DNA from: Lingula anatina
Taxonomy: Eukaryota > Brachiopoda > Lingulata > Lingulida > Lingulidae
Length of the DNA: 64,000 bases
NCBI RefSeq assembly: GCF_001039355.2
Contig: NW_019775970.1
Span: 1-64,000 of the forward strand
Direction of reading: 5' to 3'
The notes beneath the pieces were generated by a model that saw only the letters and a program-made list of their open reading frames with translations, was not told the DNA's origin and made no database searches. How positions within the stretch are numbered: position 1 is the stretch's first letter; each line of letters starts with the position of its first letter. Both the position numbers and the translations under genes were made by a program. Positions 23,684 to 35,920 of this stretch are shown piece after piece.

Positions 23684-26282
23684 TTAATAACGAGCGCCGA
23701 AAATGAGATCAGAGGGGTTGGGCTCTTGACCAACAAAGTAGTCCTCGAAAGCGTCTATGAACTCGTTGGAATCAATCACGCCATCCTTATTCCAATCAGT
23801 CTCATCAAATATATCTTGAGCCTTAGCAGTGTTACGGAAAACAGTAAGAAAGTTTGAATACTCATCTACCATCAATTTGCTATCGCAATCGAGATCAAAC
23901 GCGCCAAGCCAGTCGTTTGCGAATTTTACGGTCTCTTCTCTTAAGCTTATATTAGTGAGTTCATCTTCGTCAGCCCAAAGCATTTCTTCAAACGTGATGG
24001 ATTTGGAATAGTTGTTGTATTCATTTGACCACCACAAGTAATACGCACTAGACGATATACCATTCACCGCCATGGCTCTCCAAGACGGGATAACTTGCTG
24101 AGCTCGCTCTGTTGTTAAATCGATGCATTCCTCTTCAGTCAACCTTCCATTTTCATCAACGTCCATGATATCAAAGAATTGCTTGTACTTGAAAATCCAG
24201 TGCGCACTTAAGTTTCCTTTGGGGTTCTAAAATACGAAAAGGTATTAAAAATTAACACGACTTGAACACGGCTGGTAAGGCAAACAATTATCTATATTGT
24301 CTCTTTACGACTGTTTTTATAGCCGCAATTGATAAGAATAATTATTACATTAAACACCATACCCAAGTGATTGGTGCTGTTTATTGTAGTTAATTCCATT
24401 ACCATTTGAAGTTTACCCTGTGCTAATTCATCGCATTAAATGATGAGATTTATGTAAAATAAAACAATGAATTATCACTTATAATTTTCTATGCGTTACA
24501 AAATGTACAAGTGTTTCTTATAATATATTTAACCCCTGCCCTTTAACTGTTGCACTTTGTTGTCCCTTTACTGCTTACAGTAGCCGTTTACGATTCTTGT
24601 AGACACCCGATTAAAAGTAGTCTTCAGGGTTAATACTCAATATGGAATATTATTTTTGGCGAGTAAATTTTCTACAAAATATTTATTTTCTCTCAAACTA
24701 TTTTAAATCTGAAACTGAGGTGTCACTTAATGTGTAGCTAGGCGAGCTACCTAATTACCAATCGAAACAACTGGTGCATGCAGTTGCATGTCCTGCGATC
24801 AGAAATGTGAGGGGTGGTCTTTTCGGTAATTTCTGCCCTTGTATAAAAACGCATGGGTTTGGTCAATCTTTGGAGGATATTTCGAGAAGGAACAAAGGGA
24901 TCGGTCTGAAACTTGACAGGTAGCTTAGAGAAGATATCTTTCGACGTTTAAGCAACTCAGCTTAATATGGGAATCTTGCTCTCAGAGAAAATGGCCAACA
25001 CGGGCAGCCATTCCCAGGCAATTTAACATTTTACAGGGAACCGTTAGTGAAGTCCTCCAAAAAATGCTACTTCAGGCGCACCTTCTCCAAGACCTCTACC
25101 AGGGTGTCCTCGTATCACAACAAGGAGACAGGATTGCCTTCTCCTTACACTGTGCCGAGCTGGTCGTACAACGACAACCAGTGTCCTTAGAAGAAAGTGA
25201 CCGAATTTCATTCAAACGCCCGCTTCAATGTCCCTCGTGAACAAGAGATTACTACACGCCGGTTATTTTGCAGGAAGACCAATTCGGAAACCACTGTTAA
25301 CAGCAGGTCATACACAGCGACGTCTGCAATGGGCTTGGGACCCCGAGAGTTTGCAGCCAAACCACTGGCATCACGTTGTTTTCAGTGATGATCGAGGCCA
25401 AATATGGAGTTTTAAGGGTTGGCGGTCAAACGTGTCCGCCAACGTGTACGAGAGGCATATAACGATGATTGTGTACTGCCTAGGGTGCAAGCAGGCGGTG
25501 TTAGCGTCTCTGTTTTGGGAGCATTTCATGTCGGTGTCCAGAACCAGTTGGTTTTCTAGAAAGCACCATCTTCAGGAACAACTCTGTGTACCAACACGAC
25601 TACGCATCCCCACATCGTACTCGCAGAATCACTAGTTTTCTTCAAAAGCAATGGGTTCAGCAAACTCCCCAGGTATGAACCCAACTGATAATATGTGGGC
25701 AGAAGTCATCAGCCGGTAAATCGTGATGAACTACGACAGGCAAATATCACTGCGTTGAATGATAGCCCCATCCAAACTCTGAAAAGCTTGTCATGTAGGT
25801 TGAGGGCGCTGCAAGCGGCTGCTGGAGGATATACCCACCAATGATTACTTGATTTACTGTAATGAGTTCTTTGTCTGTTTAGCATATCACTGTCCGAAGT
25901 CTAACGTTTTCTTTAATAAGTTAGCATACAGTTCATACTGTCATCAAACTGTTGATATGGTTTTCTGGAGGTGTTCTTTTCTTTTGAGAGATATTTTATA
26001 TCAGATTTAATATTATTGGCCAAACTATCCAACAACAGAAGCCTGGATATTTTTATCACTCAGTGACATACCTTTTTGGTGATTTAAGCCACAAAAAATA
26101 ATCTGCACTCAAAATTAACAAATGATTTAAAAAATCCCATATTAAGTATTAACTTTGTAGCTTCCTAATACTCAACACACCGTAGCAAATCGTGTTTGGA
26201 GTTCTACCTTCACCATTTTTGAGGAGCAGAGAGTTTGAACAACCACAAGTAGGAGCAGAACTCTCAGATTGCTGGAGGACAT
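23684..26282 (-). CDS. Gene D: secreted SCP-like EF-hand protein
   Basis: Exon 1 is complement(26208-26282), 25 codons beginning MSSSNLRVLLLLVVVQTLC, a clear signal peptide. Exon 2 is complement(23684-24226), starting NPKGNLSAHW and ending FGARY. Phase-0 intron. The precursor is 205 aa. Calcium loops: DVDENGRLTEEE (about residues 47-58), DLDCDSKLMVDE and DWNKDGVIDSNE; a WWSNEY segment replaces EF2. An NYS sequon lies just after it. The intron is about 2 kb because a Tc1-like element (24625-26157) sits in it; the family intron is otherwise 0.4-0.5 kb. The right arm has no counterpart: it jumps across this gene at an N (43267). A cysteine replaces the usual Phe after loop 1 (EEEC). No disabling change seen. 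Confidence 0.8.
24625..26157 (+). mobile_element. Tc1-like transposon in the intron of gene D, inactive
   Basis: Family intron sequence stops at about 24622 and resumes at about 26160. The inserted DNA has inverted ends (CAGGGTTAATACTCAATATG left, CAAAGTTAATACTTAATATG on the other strand at right); TA is kept on the right only. The + strand frames at 25197-25635 encode Tc1-type transposase pieces, including QRRLQWAWDPE and HHVVFSDDR around the second catalytic Asp. Frameshifts disable it. Its 3' part (25542-26013) is repeated exactly at 26907-27378. Confidence 0.8.
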
Positions 26283-26542
26283 CCTTACGAACTTTATTCT
26301 GTTAAGATATTTAAAACAACAGACTTAAACTTTATAATCCATTATTCGTTGAGTGGGAAATACAAGTTTATATAGCACAGTGTCGGTGTTAGGGGGGGTC
26401 AGGGGGGTCCTAAAATATATCACACAAATATTCCCCACTTATAGTTCTAAACTGTTCCAAAGGTTACTGAGAGCACTGCTTGCTCTCCAAAACACCATGA
26501 ATTGTTCGGGGCTTTGAGCAGGCCCTACACCATGGGGGGGGG

Positions 26543-26560
26543 NNNNNNNNNNNNNNNNNN
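26543..26560. other. Assembly gap of 18 N inside a poly-G run
   Basis: Eighteen N flanked by G runs on both sides, between gene D and the 472-bp repeat. The real length is unknown. Confidence 0.95.
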
Positions 26561-26906
26561 GGGGGAGGCTGTCGTTTCGGACCCCCTTCAAATAAGCTTG
26601 GATCCGACCCTGTAGCCATCCCTTCATATAAGCTAACTATCGCTAACAAAAGCATTTTTTGCATTTTCGTAAGGCCTACCTGTTGCACATTTTACAGCAC
26701 GCAAACAGCGCCTGCTGTCTACCCGCTGTTTTCCCAATCAATCTTTTCTGATGTTTTGTATGAGCGTTGTCTATTTAAAAACAATCTGTCGCATTACTGT
26801 CGCATTTAAGATAATTAGTCACGCTTGCCCCCCTTTCGCCATGTTATATATCCCCTTTCTCTTTCACCTCTAAGAATTTACATTTGAACTTTAAATGAAA
26901 ACATCA

Positions 26907-27378
26907 AACCAGTTGGTTTTCTAGAAAGCACCATCTTCAGGAACAACTCTGTGTACCAACACGACTACGCATCCCCACATCGTACTCGCAGAATCACTAG
27001 TTTTCTTCAAAAGCAATGGGTTCAGCAAACTCCCCAGGTATGAACCCAACTGATAATATGTGGGCAGAAGTCATCAGCCGGTAAATCGTGATGAACTACG
27101 ACAGGCAAATATCACTGCGTTGAATGATAGCCCCATCCAAACTCTGAAAAGCTTGTCATGTAGGTTGAGGGCGCTGCAAGCGGCTGCTGGAGGATATACC
27201 CACCAATGATTACTTGATTTACTGTAATGAGTTCTTTGTCTGTTTAGCATATCACTGTCCGAAGTCTAACGTTTTCTTTAATAAGTTAGCATACAGTTCA
27301 TACTGTCATCAAACTGTTGATATGGTTTTCTGGAGGTGTTCTTTTCTTTTGAGAGATATTTTATATCAGATTTAATAT
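26907..27378 (+). repeat. Exact 472-bp duplicate of 25542-26013
   Basis: Read side by side, both copies are the same throughout, offset 1365 bases. The copy lies inside otherwise continuous inverted-arm DNA (26715-26905 and 27379 onward match neighbouring bases of the right arm), replacing about 20 bases present near 43066-43085. It is a fragment of the Tc1 element, or an assembly error. Confidence 0.85.
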
Positions 27379-27510
27379 GACACAGAGGTCAAACTTTTGA
27401 AAATCATAATCAAAAGCAGATAATATTTTTTTATATAGACAGACAGATAGATTCTTTTAGAAGAAAAACTCGAGCAAGCGGGAAGACAGCAAGCGCTGTT
27501 TATGAAGGCC

Positions 27511-27607
27511 TGGTATGTCCCGGACCCACGTCCTCCCGTTCCGGTGGCGGACATTCTGACCACAAGACCACCTGATAGATAAATAGATAGATAGATAGAT
27601 AGATAGA
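27511..27607 (-). repeat. tRNA-derived SINE head plus (GATA)n tract, left arm
   Basis: The minus strand reads GGTGGCCTTGTGGTCAGAATG, then GGACGTGGGTCCGGGGACATA; it abuts a GATA run at 27575-27607. The mirror copy is 42845-42909 with TATC at 42820-42843. 27608-28211 is arm DNA with no gene. Confidence 0.6.
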
Positions 27608-28211
27608 TTGGTCATCAAACATCACAAACGAAATAAGCGTTTTTAAACACGGTTGTCAACAAACACAAATACAAAAAAAATGTTTATTTGTAGTTAACTA
27701 TGATGCCAACAATGAAACGCTGACATATACAATAATAAATAAACATTTCAACGTATACTCTCAACAGCGCTTAAATAAATACCTGAATTAAAATGTATGA
27801 AATAAAGATGGACAAATTTGCCTTGACTTTGGTAATTACCATATTATAATTGTGAAGAGCAATCCACCGGTTGATTTTGAACAAGAAAGTTAGGACATAT
27901 TACCCCAAAATGTACAGAGGAAGACATGCACATCAGAAAGGATGATTTAATGGTTATTCTAAATAAGATACACATCATATGCAAAGCAAACAGTAAAGCT
28001 AATGGTTAAAAAGCGGTAAAGGCATGTCGTATGTGTTTTTTTTTTGTCTCACACTGTTCCGAGGAGAATCAACAAATACAGTAATGGTGTTTTTTTTTAT
28101 GCGGAGAGGCAACAGCTAAGCAAGTACATTTACATTTCAAAAGTTCAGAAGTTAATATGCAATTTATAATCAAAATGGTCATGGCCAAATTAAGTTTTTA
28201 TGATCATACGC

Positions 28212-29266
28212 TTAATAACGAGTACCAAAAAGGACATCAGAGGAGCTGGCCTCTTGTTCATCCCAGTAGCCCACGAAAGCGTCTATGAACTCGTTGGTGT
28301 CAATCACACCATCCCCATTCCAATCAATGACATCAAATATATCTTGAACCTTAGCAGTGTTACGGAAAATAGTAAGGAAGTTGGCATACTCATCTACCAT
28401 CAATCTGCCATCGCAGTCGAGATCAAGCACGTTAAGCCAATCTTTTGCGTTTTTGACGATCTTTTCTCTTGTAATAGGGATTTCCGCCTCTTCAGACCGA
28501 AGCATTTCTTGAAACGTGAAGGATTTTGGATAGATAGTGTTTTCATTTAACCACCACAGGTGAAAGGCACTGTACAATATACCATTCACCGCCATGGCTC
28601 GCCAAGATGGGAGGACTTGCTGAACTCGCTCTGTTGTTGAATCGACGAATTCCTCTTCATTCACCATGCCATTTTCATCGACGTCCATTATATCAAAGAA
28701 TTCTTTGTACTTGGAAACCCAGTGCTCACTAAAGTTTCCTTTGGGGTTCTAAAATTTTGCAAAATATTATAAAACAAACATGACGTGGACGCGACACAAC
28801 TGCAAATGGCCAAACAATGCTTATTGTTCACCCTAATTTTGTTTGCTTTCATAGCAGCACCTTACTACTAAATCACTGCGCCAAACACCAATGACCAAGT
28901 GATTAGCGTGGGTTCTCGCTGTTTGAGCTTATCAAATTGTTCCTTGAATTTTATCTTGCGCTATTATCCTGTTATATGATGGGTTCCTGAAGTAGCATTT
29001 ATATGCGTTACAAAATGTAGGCTACTTTGCCTTTTTTATAACATATTTAACCCCTGTCCTTTAACTGCCGCACTTTGTTGTCCCTTTGTTGTTTACAGTA
29101 CCCGTTTACGATTCTTGTAGACACCCGAATTAAAGTAGTCTAGTTTCTTTTCAATATTCAAAAGACAATAACAAATTCGTGTCTGGACCTACCTTTACGA
29201 TTTTCGAAGAGCAGATAGTCTGAACGACTAAAGAAGGAGCAGAACTTTCAGATTGTTAGAGGACAT
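28212..29266 (-). pseudogene. Gene E: EF-hand paralogue with a broken signal exon
   Basis: Exon 2, complement(28212-28748), is open for 178 residues with loops DVDENGMVNEEE, DLDCDGRLMVDE and DWNGDGVIDTNE and ends FGTRY. Exon 1, complement(29193-29266), is 74 nt, one shorter than the family's 75: after MSSNNLKVLLLL the frame meets TAG where relatives have ATG-GTC. The splice sites are intact. As read, no secreted product can be made; an internal start at the MDVD of exon 2 would lack the signal peptide. It also lost the NYS sequon (TIYPKS). It may be a recent pseudogene or a sequencing error of one base. Confidence 0.75.
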
Positions 29267-29299
29267 TTTTATATGAACTCTGTATTGGTAAGATTTCTA

Positions 29300-32200
29300 A
29301 AAAAAAGTAACAAACAACTTAAACTACACTCGACAATATTAACGGAATACAAATTTATATAACACCTTTAATATAAGAAATTATTATCGCTTCACTTTGG
29401 TTACGTAGGAAGGTATATTTGAAATCTGCAATTAACAATAAACAGTTTCTGTATTTCTGTAGGCCTACATGTGTCTATGTTTACAGCACACAAACAGTAC
29501 AAAACCATAGGGTATGTATCGTCGATCAATAGAAATTACAATGTTCGTGAACACTGGATCTTCAAGCTGTTGAAATAACTAAAGTTTTTGACACCTTAGA
29601 TCCAGACCATATCGTTCAATGTGTATTCTATTTAACTTTACTTACCAGATGTCTGCTTCTCTTAGAACCCAGTCTTATGTAATGGTATATTAAAATACAA
29701 TCATTTCGAAGTATTGTCGGGATGAGCATTATTAGTCACGCGTGTCCCTTATCCGAAATGTTACAAATCCCAGACACCTTCATTTTAAAAAAAGTACATT
29801 TGTACCACTGAATATAATCAGTAAACTGCATTTTATACGGGCTATGAGACAAATTAGGTCATCTTGTTGTCAAACATTTGAAAATCGTTCGAGCAGATTG
29901 TCTCTTTTGTGATGGATAGATGGACAGACAAATAGACAGATACGCAGACATACACTAGCAGATAACTCACTTAATGATCTCCCTAACCACACTTGATTGT
30001 TAATATCACTGGGCAACACTAATTTTCTGAGTGATATATGTGATTTCTTATCGCTATCAGAGTCTTAGTAAAGCAAATCCGTCATATTGGACTTCCTCGG
30101 GGCTTAATAGGATAAGTAGTACAATAAGTTTATTTATACACAGAAACCAAAAGGTTGAAGGTGTCCATGACCTTGAGAAGAATACATATCACCACCTAAA
30201 ATATCTAAATAAAATGAAGGGTATACAAAAGAGCAAAGTGAAAACCTGCCAGAAAGATGGTATTGTCTCTTGAATCGCAGCAAGGGGAACTACTGGCCGT
30301 TTCTCTGACTAGGCGGTTACTAATCAATCTTTGCCCTAAGAGGTTAGTTTGAAAAATAAAGAAACCCAGATAACGTATGCAATGGAATGGAATGGATATT
30401 TTATTACTTTAAACAGCCCTTTACTTTTGTAATGCTTTACTTGCGGTTTGAATTCAGGAATCAAAGTCTCGAAATAGACGCTCAATAATCTGTAAGATTA
30501 ACAAGACATCTTGGTTTTCTTTGATAATTCAGAAAAGTAGTAAGAAAATAATGTGTTTGAAAACAGGTCCATATAAAAGGACACTTCTGTTGATTACCGA
30601 ATGCTGTAATTGTAATAAGATGTGCCAAAAAATTTACAATAATTAAAAAAAAAAAAAAAAACGTGGTTGTCTCGGGGCTGCAAGCCGTCTTAAGGTCTGT
30701 GCATTATAATTCTACCGCTAGAAATGTGCAGTAATAAAAAACATGGTAATATTCACATTTATGGCCATTCCTATATAATTTAGCAACTCGTGATACAATT
30801 TCATATAAATATGCAATATAACTACAACTACCCATCACCTCTTCATTTGGACACAAACTTGCATAAATAGTACCTTTTCTGAATATCGTGTTTCGTACCA
30901 TATGCTGATACCATACAATTTCATATAAATATGCAATCTGAAGTCAACAACCTATAGTTTTCTTCATTTGGACACAGACATAATTCTCTTCAAAATTAGC
31001 CGAATAAAGCACACAGTAAAATCTGAAAATCATGTTTCATACCTTATGCTGATCCTTAACCTGTAAAGCTTATGCGCCGAACGCACCGGGTGGTTTCTAA
31101 TAAAACCTTTATTGTCCTTTGCAGAGCGATGCTTTATTCTCATCACGAGTGACGCAGAATATTTCTTCATACTTTCCGTTATTGCGCATGAACATTTTCC
31201 AATAATTTTATTGGATAATATGATGAATGCGAAATGAGTGTCTACATATGTAGGTAAAGACAGATAAAAAAATACAGATATTAAATGTTTCTCTCTTACT
31301 TTTGGTATTTTTTCTGTTGCTTTCAGCACATTTGGTTTTTCTAAGTTGAACTGCTATATTTATATATGTACACTATATATTTCTGCTGATTCAGTCTTCA
31401 TTATATTACGATTACTTCAGATGTAATCCACCCCATCGCGACTTCTTATAATTAATTCTGGGGTGGGTTTTTCTATGTATGTTAACATTCATATGTGTTG
31501 ATTTATTCGATTTTGGTTTTGACAGACCTACACGTCACATCAAACAAAACATTACACTGACAGTATATCCCGCCTCTTTTTATTTATATAAGTAACTTTA
31601 TAATATATATACATGTACTAGAGTAGTAGTTATAGCTCTCGGGCCAGAGCATCCATGTTTCATGCATCAACTCCTGATGTAAAACAGCCATGCTACATGT
31701 ACATATTGTACGAAACATGACTTTTAGGAAACGTACTGTTACTGCCAGGAATTACTGTAAGTATTTCTACTTTGAATTAAAACAATGCATTGGTACAATT
31801 CACTGCTAGTCAAAGAAGTTCGATGACTTTTATGTGCTTAATTCGGTTTATTTTGAAGATAATTATGTTTGTGTCCAAAATGAAGAAAACGATGGGTGAT
31901 TGACTTTAAATTGCATATTTAAAGGAAATTGTATGGTATCAGAATATGGTGCGAATCATGATTTTCACAAAACGTACTATTACTGCTAGTAATTCTACTT
32001 CGAATTGAAACAATGCATTGGTAACATTTGCTGCTAGTCAAAGCAGTATGATGACTTTTATGTGCTTAATTCGGTTAATTAATGAAATAAACGATGGGAA
32101 GTTGACCTTAGATTGCATATTTATGAAAAAATGTATCACACATGGTTAAATATAAAGGGATATTACCATGTATATTACCATGTATATTTCCATGTCTTTT

Positions 32201-32780
32201 GCTGCACATTTGTAATGCTTTAAGCATTCAGCTTTTTTGCACTAATATTTAGTGTACTGGGTATTTGAATAAATGGACTCCATTTTTTTATCTTTGAAAT
32301 ATTTATTTTAATTCAGAAATATTTAAGTTCATAACTACAGGTGAGAGCATACGAAGAATTCTGTATCCTAAATCTTAACGTCCAAACATTTTTATTGATG
32401 TGTTTTCTACATTGCGTTTGACTCTCTTGAAAACGCAAAAAGAGAGTTCAAGCTTCAAATTAGAGAATTATGACGTAAATTTGCCGATTTTTTTTGCGAA
32501 ACGTGTTCATTAAAAGCATGAAAGCTTGTCATTTGTTCTTAATATATGTCAGCATATTCTCAAACTGTTGGATCAAATAAATGTAACCCGATCGAGTATT
32601 TCCGATAATAGTGTCTACACTAGTATACATTATTCTAATACTTTATGTATGTATTACTTATGTAACTGAAGGGTCTTATACTGTACATCAAAGTGAAAGT
32701 TTAAATTTAGCTGCCGATGTCTTGCACAAGTCTGACAGTATAATGGGCTTCTTTTGTGACTTGGTAGCCCGTATGATATA
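29300..32780. other. Flank repeats near the palindrome centre, no gene
   Basis: 29380-30300 is block F in reverse (with a GATA-like tract near 29915-29945), then 30250-30450 resembles the upstream region of A/B in reverse, 30380-31480 is R1 in reverse, 31700-32200 R1 forward, 32210-32780 an A-type 3' flank. Poly-A at 30645-30661. No coding exon is found, so an A-type gene body may have been lost here (inference). Confidence 0.55.
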
Positions 32781-33229
32781 TAGTTCGATGATTGCATTTA
32801 AAATGCAATTTTAAAACTCTTTAAGTCGATGGCGACATCAAATAGGGGTCATGTGTGGCAGCGATGCGATGAGACACGATGAGACATCGATGAGAAACGA
32901 CGCGAATCATAATGTTGTGTTTCAATTCAAATAAAATCAACAGAAACATGTATAAATCTTATGGAGGAAAACTTTGCAACATGTGTTCTCAGATCTAACA
33001 TGGCGCACCACATAACCTCTATCCGCTATCAGGTCACATGATCAAGACGCGCCAATACACATATTACAACATTCTTCCCCGTTTTATTTTTATTTTTAAA
33101 GCAATCATAAAGATAGTATAAACTTATTAATTTGTATTTCACGCTCGATGAATATTGTTGTTTGTTACTTTTGTAAGTTGGTGGTTACTTTTGTTTTAGA
33201 AATGTTAACAACATAGAGTTCATATAAGA

Positions 33230-33304
33230 ATGTCCCCAAACAATCTGAAAGTTCTCCTGTTTCTTATGGTCGTTCAAACTATCTGCTGTTCGAAAATGGT
33301 AAAG
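33230..33304 (+). pseudogene. Lone signal-peptide exon, second exon deleted
   Basis: 75 nt open from ATG (MSPNNLKVLLFLMVVQTICC...), preceded by TTTTGTTTTAG 33 bases upstream and followed by GTAGGT. The intron can be followed to about 33485, then the sequence passes straight into what is the 3' flank of G and H (GTGGTAGTTTGTCCGG, compare 39600). Exon 2 and the intron end are therefore deleted. Closest relative is exon 1 of gene I. Confidence 0.8.
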
Positions 33305-33484
33305 GTAGGTCCAGACACGAATGCTAGACAACTTTAAATCGGGTGTTTACGAGAACCGTAAACGGCTACTGTAAACAGCAAAGGGACAACAAAGTGTTGC
33401 AGTTAAAGGTCAGGGGCTAAATATGTTATAAGAAACAGAAAGTACATTTTGTACGTATAGAAAATTATAAATGATACATGACAG

Positions 33485-35496
33485 GTGCGTTATGTAGTGG
33501 TAGTTTGTCCGGGAGAAGAATATCAGTTGCAAGTTAATTCTCCTCGGAAGTGTCAGGCAGGCAAATATAAGGCATGCCTGGATTGAATTTTAATCATTGT
33601 CTCTACTCTATGCTTGATTATCATATACATCTATATCTTATTTAGAATAAATAATTGAATCAACCCATCTGACCTGCGTCTCTCTCTCTCTATCTCTCTC
33701 CCTCTCCATTTCTCTTCATTTAGATTTATTTAGTGATTTCCGTGCTCATATACAACCAATGGATCCTTAGAATCATAACTTGGTTATTTCACATATGATG
33801 TTGATGCATGGAGCAAGGACGCTCTGCCCCGAGAGCCATAACTACTACTCTAGTACATGAATAACAAGTTTCTTATACATAAATAAAAAGAGGCGAGAAA
33901 AACTGTCATTGTAATGTTTTGTTTGATGTGACATGAAAGTATGAGACACCCCGATTCGAATGATCCAAGAGATATGACCAAAACTGAAACGTTGGTAATC
34001 TTCGGCCAATATTCTCCATATTACATATTCCACTTTGCATGTCAAATTGTTGAACAATAAAGCAGCTTGCGACGGAAGGCCTTTTATTTCCACAACAGTC
34101 AGACTAGTTTCAATGTACCAAGGAGCAGCGTTTGGCAAAAATGTATTAATCCTATATATTTTCATGTTTTGTTTGCTTGCCTTATTAATTGCTTTTGAAG
34201 AGCATCTATTAACTGATAAGGCATATTTTTTGATCAAGCAACAGTGAACATTTTTAGTCGTGATGGACGAATGGCATGGCTATTTCTTTTACCCAAAAAT
34301 TGTCCATTAATGGCTTCGAAAATCCATAAATCCCAACATTAAGATGCATACAAAGTCAATTTTTGTCACAAAAACCAACCAAATGCCAGCATATAGTTTC
34401 AAGTAGTATAACTAAGAGAATTACCAAAAGACATTGTTTAATTTTACCCGAAAATGATGTTTAAACGGATTTTTCTGCTGGCATTCTAAGCTGTATGTCA
34501 ATGGGGCAGGAAAGTAGGTCACGAAAGTAGGTTAAATTTACAACCAAGAATTTAAAGAAAGGAGCAGTCTAAATGTTTTTATGGCTGATCGAGTGATCTA
34601 TTCAGTTTATCCCTTGGTATGTCGAATTTATTTGAGTCATATAAGAATCTAGTAGAAGTGGTTTACATGTGTTACTGGGAATCCACGCTCCAACGATGCT
34701 CGGTTCGTATGTACCTTTAGAAGTAATAAGGTGACCAACACATTTCTGCACTTGGCAGCCGGTATGACAATTAATTTTATTAGGAGAATAACAATAAAGA
34801 AAGCCGACATCCACTTACAACAGGTAAAGAAGTGTCTGCCAAATGTAAGCAACATGCGACATAAAGCATCATTTTCATCACAAAAATACAATTAATTATA
34901 TTGGATATGATTATGCAGGAAATGACTGCAGGAAATGTTTGGAGATTGTAAGAAAGTGGAGAAGGCAGATCATTAAGTGATTCAACTGCTAGAATCTATC
35001 TATTTATCTATCTAAATGCATCTATCACAGAAGAGACAATCTGCTTTAACGATTTTCAAAAGTTTGACAACAGGGTGTCCTATTTTGTTTCATAGCCCGT
35101 ATGAAAGGTAGTCTGATGTTTACATCCAGTGGTACAAATGTATGTTTTCAAAGATGAGGCTGTCTGTGGGTTTGTAACATGTCGGATAGGGGAAATGCGT
35201 GACTAATAATGTTAATCCCGACAATACTGCGAAATGGTCGTAATTAAATACATCACGATCACTTAAACAAGACATTACATAAGACTGGGCTCGATAAGAG
35301 AAGCAACAGGCATCTGGTAAGTTAAGTTTAGAATTACACATTGGGGGATATAGGCTGTATCGTAGGTATCAAGAACTTCAGTCATTTTGACAACTTTAAG
35401 ATTCAGTGTTCATGAACATTGGAATTTTAGTTGGTCTATGAGCTCCGAAGCGTTTATGATACATACCTTATGATATTATACTGTTTGTGTGCTGTA
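33485..35496. other. EF-hand 3' flank and block F copies, no gene
   Basis: 33485-33930 matches the 3' flank of G (39600-40010); a CT-rich run lies at 33679-33702. 34060-34280 recurs at 43585-43760. 34980-35496 is block F leading toward gene G. No coding signal. Confidence 0.55.
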
Positions 35497-35502
35497 AACG
35501 TC

Positions 35503-35884
35503 TGTTAAGCCTCTCTTCTGGTCCTCAAATCAATTTCGGTCCCTTGGTTCTAAAATGTTTACAAGAGGCTCTGTTCTGGTCCTACACCTGTAAATGTCCA
35601 TTATGACGTGTTCAAACGCGTTCCACAAACGTGTCCTTAGCTGACTCTGTTATGTTCTCCAATATTTCAGGATTAAAATTTTCAGAGGCTACCAAATGAC
35701 GTATGTAAACTGAATGTTAGAAAGAAATGAATTACAATTATTTAAATTTGTATTGTATTTGCTATAATATATTCTCACATTTTTAAAGAACACAAAAGTT
35801 TTGCTGCGTGACTACCTTTAGGATGCTTAATACTACTACAATATTTATATGGCGTGCTCTGCATCTTGTGTTCAAGACATTACA

Positions 35885-35920
<36 letters not shown>

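Larger units (their letters stand above)
10690..29300. repeat. Left arm of a large inverted duplication (partner about 38.4-51.56 kb)
   Basis: Many blocks match the right arm in reverse complement: 10690-10900 with 51380-51560; 11700-11990 with 50967-51240; 12097-12155 with 50798-50856; 17760-17960 with 50490-50700; 18851-19340 with 49105-50440; 19348-21440 with 47010-49102; 22160-23460 with 43860-46985; 26715-26905 with 43080-43260; 27379-27900 with 42541-43065; and EF-hand gene E with H/G. The matches are broken by insertions listed separately. Confidence 0.85.
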
